Assembly (NCBI GenBank): GCA_001466705.2
Contig: LATX02000057.1
Coordinates: forward strand, 62,001 to 126,000
DNA length: 64,000 nt
Direction of reading: 5' to 3'
Origin: Moniliophthora roreri
Lineage: Eukaryota > Basidiomycota > Agaricomycetes > Agaricales > Marasmiaceae
The position numbers and the translations under genes are program-made. A model generated the notes under the pieces. The model was not told where the DNA came from. It worked only from the letters and a program-made list of their open reading frames with translations, and did no database searches. Positions 47,241 to 56,663 of this stretch are shown piece after piece (position 1 is the stretch's first letter; the number at the start of each line of letters is the position of its first letter).

Positions 47241-47710
47241 ATGCCCAACCTCCTACCACGAAAGCTCCAGATTGAAGTCATCTCCGTCCGAAATCTTCGT
47301 CACGGTCAATAGTGGTTTTATCACACCTGCTAGATCTCTGGCATCGTATTCTTTTCAGCTGTACTACACTTGCTTTGCTGTCAGATGGGCGCTAGACGAA
47401 GGACAACAAACCCGTCGGTATAGAGCAGGTATAGAGTCATCAGACTTCGGACATAATAGTGAGTTCTGCATTCGTCTCTTCACCGTTACAATTTACTGCG
47501 AGAACGGCCCATGGAGTTGTTGGGAACGGCGTATTCGTGTTCAGAAGGAAAGTTCAGCAGTGAGTTATTCATTCGTTCCAGCTGCTCACAAAGCACCTCG
47601 GCCGTTCCTCTGTCCCTCCTTCATGCGATCAGCTTGTGCTGTTGTGCCCACTTCCCCATCATGTTTATCGCTCGAAGTAGAGCTCCTGCATCTAGTGAAG
47701 ACTGGATGAG
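47241..47710 (+). CDS. Possible C2-domain remnant or small gene
   Basis: The ATG at 47241 gives MPNLLPRKLQIEVISVRNLR, which reads like the first strand of a C2 domain. Further right, pieces such as VRWALDEGQQTRRYR (47387-47430) and GNGVFVFRRK (about 47520-47555, another frame) could be later C2 strands. I found no set of standard introns that joins them in one frame, so this is either a gene with unusual splicing or a decayed copy. It lies between two confident genes. Confidence 0.3.
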
Positions 47711-47838
47711 ACTCGGTTAATCCATGTACCTTTTCATGTCTAGTAAAAGAGGCTCAATTGCTTTACACCAGATGCCTCAGAAACCCGACCGGAATTAAAT
47801 TATTATACAGTACGCTACTTATTTTAGTATCTGAAACG

Positions 47839-50800
47839 TCAATGTGACAGGACCGACTTGACCTCCAAACTACCCGACCCATCGCCAGCAATTTTCTCTA
47901 ATATATACCGATACTTCTCCACTATATTCTTCACCGTCTCAGCCTTGAACAAGTCTTTGTGATAGTGAAAGTCCCCAACAATCTCGTTACCACATCTGTT
48001 GAGGAAGACCATCAGATCGAACCGAGTCGCTTTCATATCCACGTCCCATGCCTTCCCAACAACGCCTCCTGCCAACTCGAACGATGTCATTGCGAAATGA
48101 TGGTATCCCATTACCGTTCGAAATACAGGTGTGCTCGGATCCCTCTTGAGCTTACTGGCAACATGGGTCCAGAACGGCACGTCTTGATTCGCCAATCCGC
48201 CTATCATCAAGTCACGGACTTGCTTCAGAAGATCACTCACGGTATCGTGGCTTTTCATTCTGATCCGATACGTCAGATTGTTGACGAAGTATCCACAAAG
48301 CAACTCGGCTTCTGGACTTGATCGATTCGCCGCCGAAGACGCTAGTGTGGCGTCTTCAACGCCAGTCATGCTGTAATGAACGAGGCGAAGGACAGTCATG
48401 AAGAGGATAAACATGGTGACGTTTTCTTTCTTGCACAGCGCTTCTAGTCGGCTAACCAGTTGCGAATCGCAGAAGATGGTCTGTAGGCCACCATCTCGAC
48501 TTGCTTTCTCCGGAGGTGGTCGAGGGAAATCGATGGGAAAATCGGCCGATTTGCATCCTTGAAGGTTCTCCACCCAATACTTGCTTTGCGGTTCTAGCAT
48601 CTTGTCATACTCCTTGGTATTGTGCCACTGCGCAAACGCGGCGTATTGGACAGGAAGTGGGGATAATGAATGATTCTCTCCCCGAATAAAAGCGTTGTAT
48701 ATGATCTGAAGCTCTCGGAACATAATGTCCCTGCTGTAGCCATCTGTGATCATATGGTGTAGAGCGAAGAGCACGATGCTCCCTTTGTTGCCCATCCGGA
48801 ACAGCGTAGACCTGAACATCACGTCCGCACCAAACTTGAACGGACGTGATGCATATTTTCGCAACAAAGATTTTGACTCCTCGTCCAGATTAGGATCCAA
48901 GTCAACGCGCTCCAGTCCGGCGAAGAAATCAACTATTTTGCCCTTCGGTACGCCATCGACCTCCAGGAATATGGTTCGGAAGATTTCGTGCCGGCGAACG
49001 ATCTCAGCAATCGACCTCTCCAAAATTTCTTCATCAATTGAACCCTCTAAACGAAGCCAATGTGGACAGAAGAATGTAGGATCGTCCGGTCCATCCACCT
49101 TCGCGGCAAACCAGAATCTGGTCTCTCCCAGAGTTAAAGGCCGATACTCACCATCAGCCACTCGAGGGAACGATTTCAAGTCGACATGCGTAGCTAGAGA
49201 TGTCGCTCTAAGCTGCTCTACTCTCGCTGCAAGTTCTCTTGGTGTCGGCCCGGAGAACACATCCTGTAACGAGACGTGGTCGTGAAGCTCTTGTTGTATC
49301 TTCCATTTCAACCGCATGGCCAGAAGAGAATGACCTCCGATGTCAAAGAAACTGGAGGTAACGCTGATATTACCCGAAGACGACAGTACGTCTGAGAATA
49401 TCCCACAGATTCGACGCTCTAATTCAGATTCGGGTGCGACATAAGTCCCCTCATGATTTGGTCTGTCCTCTCCATTTTTGTCAGCTTTGAGTGCTATCTC
49501 CTGTAGCACCCTCCGGTCCAATTTTCCGCTATTGGTCAGCGGTAGAGTTTCGACAAAATGAATGTGTCGAGGTATCATGTAGGCGGGAACGGTCGACTTG
49601 AGCGCTCGGAGGATATCGAGGATAGATGGTAAGGAGTTGGAATCAGGAAGCGGCTTTCTGACGAAATATGAAGTCAAGTATGGCTCTCGTCCGTCTGTAG
49701 GTTTGACGTAGGCAACTGCGGCATGAGTCACTAGACCAGTCCTCACGCACGCTGCCTCGACCTCTGTTAATTCCAATCTTTGGCCACGGATTTTCACCTG
49801 CCCGGATTGAGCTCTCCCCTCAAATTGAAGTTCTCCATTGGGTAGCCATTTAACGAGATCTCCCTGTATTATCTTTAGCTTGGTCACATGCAGACGGAAG
49901 CTCTCTCTTACCGAACAGTAGAACATCGAAGGAGGTTGTCCCAGCTCCTTTAACTCCATTTTCAAGAACGACTCCGCTGTTTCCTTTGGTCTTGCCAAGT
50001 ATCCAACACCGACACCTCGGCCACCAATGATGAGCTGTCCGATGACTCCTGGTGGGACGAGCCGGCCCTTGCGGTCAATGATTAAACACTGTGTATGGTC
50101 TAGTCCCCTTCCAATCGGCACCACACCTCGTCTTGGTAAATTCTCTTTAGGAACTATGTATGAAGTCGTGTAACAGCACGTTTCAGTAGGTCCGTACATA
50201 TTGAACAGGTCAACTGACGGATTGACGTCGTAGAGCTTCCGGTACTGGTCATGATCAATCGATTCGCCTCCTACGAGAAGCGTCCGCAATGGTCTGAAAA
50301 GATCTGGGGCAATGTTTAAGATTTGACGGAAGAGGGAGGTGGTGATGAAGGTGCAAGTGACGTTGTGGTGTTGGAACTTTTCGGCTAGAACAGTAGGTTC
50401 CAGAACATCGTATCGATTGAATGAGACGAGGGTTGCACCGGTTAAGAGAGTGGCCCAAACATCGAATACACTACCGTCCCAGGCAAGGTTGTTTATTTGT
50501 GCAACACGGTCGCCGGGACCGAGTTGGAAGCGACCACGGTCGTAGACAAGTGCCAAAACGGATTCCTGGTTTATGCAAACGCCTTTTGGCTTGCCTGTAC
50601 TTCCGGAGGTATACATCACGTATGCGAGGGGATTAGGTGACGGGCGGCAGAGGTGCTGAATGACATTAACTCCGGTCGTGCTCTGATCCGCAATGAAATC
50701 GGAGACATCAAGTCGCACGACATCATCGGGGTTATCCAGTGTTAGATCTGGCGATTCAGAGGTTGTGATGAGCATGCATGCTCCTGAATCTGAAATCAAA

Positions 50801-51868
50801 GAATTGAGCCTTGCGCCAGGAAGCCGTATATCCAGCGGGACATGTGCTGATCCGTACTTCAGGATTGCAAATATGACGATGATGGCCAAAGGGGAAGGGG
50901 GAATGCACCATGAAATGAGTCCAGAATCTTTCTTTCCATGGAGGGCCTGGGCGATCTTGTTCGCTAGCGCGCTAGACAGTGCATCAAGTTCCGAATACGT
51001 GAAGGCTCTATCCTCGTCGACAATTGAAATATTACCGGAATGTTTTGCGACAGTATCTTGGAACGCTTCCGAGAGTGTGATAAAAGTGTGAGAGGGCGCT
51101 GGTGGTAGTTGAGTGGAGATTTGTGCCCGTTGGTGTTGCTGCGAGACGTTGCTAAATGCAATGTCGCCAAGTGCAAGTTCGGGACCCTTGGATATGCATG
51201 ATATGACATCGAGCACATTCTCCACAATGGTTTTTACGTCGGATGCAGTAAAGCATGAACCATCGAATGCTACGCTGCAGTTGTTTTCAACAAGTTGCCA
51301 TTCCATTTGCCTGTGGCCGAGATAGTAAAGTGTCAGTTCAGCAGATGCTCTCTCAATGGTTGAAACCCACCCATGAAGGTCTGCGCTCTTCTGCGTTGAT
51401 ACTACAACGTGGAACGGAAAATTGCTCTTTCCCTCCTTCGCAACCTTTCCGTAAGTGCCAAAACGCGTAGACAATTGGACTGCCTTGATGGCGTCTCGAA
51501 CTACGCTCGATAAAGTCTGCCGACCATCGAGTTTCAGTCGTATCAAGTCCGTGTTCGACGTACTGTTGAGGAGCCCTGAGCAGTACAGACGCGTCAGAAA
51601 TTTTCTTCTCCATGGAAGCACTGGTCATACCTACTGCTGCATCCTCGATGCCCGTCCTTCGGTAGTGCACCACGAAAAGAGAGACGAGAAGAAGAACGGC
51701 AGGGGAGAGCAATGAACCTTGGCTGGCGATGGCAAAGTCGAGATATATGATATTTGAGGCGCTTGTCGTCGGTGATCTGATGCTTATGCTGTCAAGATTC
51801 GCACTAGTGGCGAATTGTAGAGGGGCGCATCCTTCGAGGTCGACGTCTTGGAGTACCGTGATTGCCAT
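47839..51868 (-). CDS. NRPS-like enzyme: partial condensation, adenylation, thiolation, condensation
   Basis: Roughly 1,300 residues. The N-terminal 200 residues look like the second half of a condensation domain (LLLVSLFVVHYRRTGIEDAAVG) without an HHxxxDG. The adenylation domain follows: YVMYTSGSTGKPKGV (A3), FNMYGPTET (A5), GDLVKWLPNGELQFEGRAQ (A7-A8) and NSGKLDRR (A10 Lys). Next is a thiolation domain with FFDIGGHSLLAM (phosphopantetheine Ser), then a full condensation domain with ALHHMITDGYS. By hand alignment the adenylation specificity residues read D-G-F-F-L-G-M-C-Y-K, which is uncertain. Introns: one near 51590-51650 and a stop-free one at 49864-49911. The 5' end is uncertain because an upstream open frame (to 52017) might add an exon. 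Product unknown; no thioesterase or reductase domain. Confidence 0.85.
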
Positions 51869-53201
51869 GGCAAGTAACAAGAAAGACCCCAGTCTGGGTG
51901 TCGGGTGACAGAAAAATTGGTGGTATAAATCGGATTCGGGCCCTGCATTTCGGATTTTGCTGTCTGCCTATCGGTCGAGATACTATATTCGACAAGACTA
52001 AAAGGCGTAATCGTCAACGGGTCCCATGCCGTGGGAAGTGCGGTGATGACCGTGCTCCGAAACTAAATTCCTGACCCGAAGATAACGTGGACACCAACAC
52101 ACTTTGTAATAGTCCCAAATGCTGGCTTCTGATGCTAAGTAAAAGTGATAAGATGGATTTTTAAGGACCAACTATTTGGAAGAAAGACCTTGCGTTATCT
52201 GACCATGATGGGGAGGCTGGGTGGTATGGAGTAGTACTCTTCCGAATTGGACGTCACAAATGGTGGGGACTTGCTGGAGATAGAATGATGGCAATGTTCT
52301 GCGACAATACCGCACATCACGCTTATTTCCGATGTAAGACTCGAGGCTGTTCCCTACAATCCACGATGATATAGACACAAAGTTTAGGGATAGGAAATCG
52401 ATGTTACCACATTGAGAAGATGAGGGACGGAAGAGAAGAGAAGGTTCATTGAACAGGTGGATCATCAGCGTCGTCAGAGATGATCGTTCCTTTTAGGGAG
52501 AAACCTGGAGGCAACCTGGAGGGGTAACTGGCAGTCAAAATTGTGCAGCAGACATATGCGACAGCACCGGTTGGCAGGTCAGATCCTCCGCTCGACACTG
52601 TCGGCACTGTAGAATGAAGCATTTAACGTGCGTAGTGTATGACGAATTCGAGCTACAATCTAATTGCGGTCAAATAAAGTACGACGTGGTTTACGAAGTT
52701 CCGACGACGAGCCGCGTTGTGACAGGCCCGAACACGCCAACCCGCAAGACAGCAACGCCGTTGCCACTGGTTGGCACGGGCTCGGAACCTGATTATTTAT
52801 CGCTAAATCTACGCCGTATTCCAACAGGATTATGAACATCACAACGCGCCCTCAAAAACTCCGGCAGGGTCTAGTCTTGAGAACTAGACTGACGACAGAC
52901 TGACGAGCACAAGGAACATGTGTGTATGTATCATGTATACAGACTCGCATCGTCTTGTAATACGGTTAGACCATTGTAGCTGTATTACAACCAAGTTATA
53001 TAAAACTAATGAGATTACTTCGAGTTAAATTGCCGTGAGATTATTCCGAGGTAGTACAACTCACCTGTAAGTTTTAGAATTCCCAACGGCCGTTCGGTGT
53101 TTTTTGCAGGATGGCGATAACGAGACAGAAGTCCAATCTAGGATCTGGACTGAATTGACCACTGTTGAGCAAATGCAAATGTATGGAATGCTAAGATTGG
53201 T
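51869..53201. other. Intergenic region upstream of the NRPS-like gene
   Basis: It probably contains the NRPS promoter and perhaps an additional 5' exon (the minus frame at 51880-52017 has no ATG at its open end). A 7-bp-arm inverted repeat (GTCTAGT / ACTAGAC) occurs near 52870-52890, followed by repeated GACTGACGA. No other gene was recognised. Confidence 0.4.
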
Positions 53202-53209
53202 ATTACAGC

Positions 53210-53278
53210 CAGGGGGCGGTCAGCGGAGAAATTCGAAATATCAACTGGTCGAGAGTGGTCGTGCGAATTTCACTCGGC
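53210..53278 (+). repeat. Left terminal inverted repeat, 69 bp
   Basis: Begins CAGGGGGCGGTCAGCGGAG. It matches the reverse complement of 53934-54002 at 68 of 69 positions. Just inside, CAGCGG words recur in both arms, like the subterminal transposase motifs of hAT elements. Confidence 0.9.
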
Positions 53279-53433
53279 ATTTCATAGCGCATCAGCGGCA
53301 CGTTGGCGGTACACGACCTGGGCACGACTCAACGTCAGATACCCGACTTTGAATAACTTGTATCGATTATACTGTCCATTCCATAGTATTTGAACTCACA
53401 CTGCAGAATGAGAGCAAATAACCTGTTTTTATC

Positions 53434-53667
53434 ATGTCTTCCCAAATACCTGTAGAGCCAACAAGACCTCCTGACCCCATTATTGGCGGTGACAAACATA
53501 CTATGCTCTATCCAACACTCAATCCTCTTAAAAACAAATGGGAAGTGCAATGTGAATCCTGTGATAATACAATTGGACTAACAAAAAGTCACCCACGACC
53601 ATACTGGACACATCGTGCATCAAAGGAGTGCCGAAAAGCTACATCAAAGTTAGGGCGTACATTTTAA
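53434..53667 (+). CDS. Small Cys2-His-Cys (zinc-finger-like) protein inside the transposon
   Basis: 77 residues, MSSQIPVEPTRPPDPIIGGD to LGRTF. The second half reads W-E-V-Q-C-x2-C with NTIGL, then W-T-H and a Cys six residues later, a C-x2-C...W-x2-H-x5-C layout. Similar short Cys/His modules recur beside mobile elements in mushroom genomes, as far as I recall. It could be a leftover DNA-binding part of the parent transposase gene or a captured module. Whether it is expressed is unknown. Confidence 0.5.
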   Translation: MSSQIPVEPTRPPDPIIGGDKHTMLYPTLNPLKNKWEVQCESCDNTIGLTKSHPRPYWTHRASKECRKATSKLGRTF

Positions 53668-53933
53668 TATTTCCAAACGACAGCGCAATAGCCAACTGCT
53701 AGACAGACTGTGAGGAACCGAAGATATTGCTGGATAAGCCTTTACACACCGAAGATTTGTCTCAGATGTGACGAATTGGCTTGCCTATCAGGATAAATTT
53801 GTCGTGGGGAGATAGCGGTCATGGATAGTGAGCACGGAGTAGTGGACAGAGTTGGGACAAAGAGATTCGGTCAGTCGAGTGAGAACGCGTATCGTGCTTG
53901 AATATTTGAATGTCCGCTGACTGCCGCTGGCAC

Positions 53934-54002
53934 GCCGAGTGAGATTCGCACGACCACTCTCGACCAGTTGATATTTCGAATTTCTCCGCTGACCGCCCCC
54001 TG
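53934..54002 (-). repeat. Right terminal inverted repeat, 69 bp
   Basis: Reverse-complement partner of 53210-53278 with one mismatch (T in the left arm, C in the right, at repeat position 61). It ends ...CCGCCCCCTG, directly followed by the right copy of the ATTACAGC target duplication. Confidence 0.9.
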
Positions 54003-54010
54003 ATTACAGC

Positions 54011-55521
54011 CATTCAAGAAATCGTAGGCCGGATTCTCTTACGCCGCCCTCAGGATTTTTGTACAAACAATCCCCACGTGCAAAAACTCCACTTAGCGCT
54101 CATAGCCGCCCGTCAGATCGGTGGTGCTCTCAGCGCATTCTCAAACATCGACCGGAAAATGAGCTGTTTCTGTCGCAGTCGGGCTCATTTGGACGACGTT
54201 CGATGTTAGAAAGTGGTACTAGTATCAACACCTGGAGCTATTGGCGTTTTCGAACTCGGAGCCATTCGTACATTCACGTTCCATAGCAGCTTTCTCGTCT
54301 CCCTGTAATCAGCCTTCCTCTCTGCAAGCCGTTGCTCCAGTGAAAGAAGCATGAGCTAGTTTGTGCTGGCGAGTTCCTTTGATGAACCAATAGAAGTCGA
54401 AATCCCATAGCAAAACATATGGAGAGGATATGCGGGGCGGTGGAGGCACCAGTATTGGTTGCGGATACTACCACTTTCGTCGACTGGTTGTTGAGAATCA
54501 GGGTTCTTTGCATCGTACGAATAGACAGGCACGCTGTCATACTGAACCATGAGGAAGGGAGGGCAGATCTCGCAATATCAAAGGGATCCGTTGGGACGAC
54601 AGCATTCGACACTTATCAAGTATTGACTCTGAGTGGACAGACGGTTTCTGCGTAGGACAGGTGGACAAATCCTCCAACACCTATGGGCGCAAGCGTAAAT
54701 ACAGGTGTGAATCAGAGAATTCTGTCACGCACCCCATGTATTGGTGTCACCCTTGCTGTGCCCCCACAAATTTCAAGATGATGTTGTAGTACGGGATCAG
54801 GAAGATAAAAAAGATCCGTCAAGTTTTGGGCCGCGGTCCTTCAAAGTCAATAGGGCATGACAGCGTTTGCATGCTATATCGAAGGTGGCTTTGGACTAAT
54901 GATCAAGAGGACTTGCCTCGGGTCTCCATGAGTACGGTTTTCTTCGGTACAGTAACCAAACGTACCCCCCTCTTCATTCTATCACAATAGACATCACAAG
55001 ACTCTTGGAAGCTAAGGCGAGTCATCCAATGCATCTCTCGTTGAACTCTGTTCTGATTGATTGTTGTCAGTGAAGGGAGTCCAAAAATGGAATTCAATCC
55101 TGTGTGTCGATAAGTTATGGGTTGTCGATGAAATTACAACGTTTACATCTCCTCTCGCCCTCGCCCTCTCGGTCTGTCCAAGGTCAAATCCTGTCCGCTT
55201 TTGGCCACAAGCAACAGACTGGAATTCGGCTGGAAAGGGAATCCCTATGTAAGTTCACGCGATGCAATGTCAGAGGTCATTTTGGTTCTCAACAATACTA
55301 CTTCTGCGGTTCTACCTCACATTGACTGACACATTGCTACGCCCTAGGCCTGTAAAAGTCCTGTCTGCATCTGTACATGTTTGTCATCGTCACAGAGGGA
55401 GCAATTACAGGTCTAGCTACGCCCGGAACATGATTTTATACTTTAGTTCCGTACATAAAACCCACAATATCGCCTCCGGCCGTGCAATTCACTTCGTACG
55501 AGAGCTAAGTAGGACCTATAT
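54011..55521. other. Intergenic region, no gene recognised
   Basis: Lies between the transposon and the BTB gene. The longest open frame (54274-54612 minus) begins MSNAVVPTDPFDIARSALPS and has no family resemblance I can name. A pyrimidine-rich CTCGCCCTCGCCCTCTC stretch near 55150 was the only other oddity. Confidence 0.4.
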
Positions 55522-56543
55522 CATGCCAAGTCTCTCTAATGTTCTTCCTTCTACCGGAGCCCATATATTCATACCACCACAACCCATCATGCATTCATCG
55601 CTTGCGGTGCCGTTCACTTCGATGTATGAGTTCGACGATCCGACTGCTGATATTATCATATCTTCGAGCGCCCTAGAAAGCCACCCAAGACAGTTTCGTC
55701 TCCACTCTTGCATCTTAGCTGTCGCATCACCTTTCTTCAGGGATATGTTTTCCTTACCCCAACCTCCGTCGAATAAAACAGGTGTGGCTACTCTCCAAGT
55801 ATCGGAAATAAGCTCGACCTTGGACACTCTACTACGATTTGTGTATCCAGTGGTGGATCCCATAGTCGAGACGCTGGATGAACTCACCGCAGTACTCGAC
55901 GCAGCTGTCAAGTATGACTTCATATCCACCATTCAACATCTCCGAAAGATTCTCGTTGAGCCTCGGTTTGTGAAGTCAAACCCACTCCGAGTGTTCGCAA
56001 TCGTTGCTCGGTATGACGTGAGTTCAGTTCTCGTTCAACACCTTTTGTCGGAGCTCTGATTTCCCGACAGTTCGCCGAGGAAATTGAGATTGCTTCTCAT
56101 TCTACCCTGAGCACTGACATTGTGAGTACCTTTACGACTTGACATTTAGGTGCCATTGACATGTCGTCCCATAGTTGGACTTTCCAATAACAGACGACCT
56201 CAAGTATATCACCGCACACACCTACAGACGCCTCTTGGACTTTCGCAAGCGCCGAGCCTGCGCAGCTCAGGATCTCCTTAGGCTCCCATATGATGTTAAA
56301 TGCGCACAATGTAACTCTGGGCATGCAATCTACAACGCTCCGAAATGGTGGCACGAATGGGTGAAAAGGGCAAAGATGGAATCGTCATTGAGGCCATGCA
56401 CGGCTGTCATCTTCCAGACCGAGTTCCTGGTCCAGGCAGCGGCCGCGGCCGATTGTCCGCTGTGCCCTGGCTCCATGTTGGAAAGTATACGGTATTTGGA
56501 TGAGATTCGAGGGCGTATAGATGCTCTTCCTGGGACTCTTTGA
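55522..56543 (+). CDS. BTB/POZ domain protein
   Basis: The ATG at 55522 opens MPSLSNVLPSTGAHIFIPP. The BTB fold is visible as DDPTADIIISSSALESHPRQ, FRLHSCILAVASPFFRDMFS, LQVSEISSTLDTLLRFVYP and the segment starting LDELTAVLDAAVKYDF. Two introns (about 56018-56070 and 56120-56173) join FAEEIEIASHSTLSTDI and LDFPITDDLKYITAHTYRRL. The C-terminal part has Cys pairs (CAQC and CPLC). About 300 residues. BTB proteins of this kind are expanded in mushrooms and often link targets to Cul3 ligases; no partner is evident here. Confidence 0.8.
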
Positions 56544-56663
56544 TTGGTATTATCACTGTCCTATGTTCATAGAGCACCTGTATAATATCTACCACAAAGC
56601 TCGTGCGGAAAACTAATGTAGAGAGATTGTTCATAATCCGTAGTGGTCATATAATTGTGTCGC

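Larger units (their letters stand above)
53202..54010. mobile_element. hAT-like non-autonomous DNA transposon with exact 8-bp target duplication
   Basis: The element proper is 53210-54002 (793 bp). Its ends are 69-bp terminal inverted repeats (53210-53278 and 53934-54002) that begin CAGGGGGCGG and differ at a single position. They are flanked by an identical 8-bp duplication ATTACAGC at 53202-53209 and 54003-54010. The CAGGG start and 8-bp duplication fit the hAT superfamily; KDZ/Zisupton-type elements also make 8-bp duplications and cannot be excluded. No transposase is encoded. A small ORF with a Cys2-His-Cys pattern lies inside. Near-identical ends and an intact duplication imply recent insertion. 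Confidence 0.9.

Noticed and set aside
54274..54612. 112-residue minus-strand frame upstream of the BTB gene
   Set aside because: It begins plausibly but shows no domain, and an overlapping frame is equally long; not enough to call a gene.
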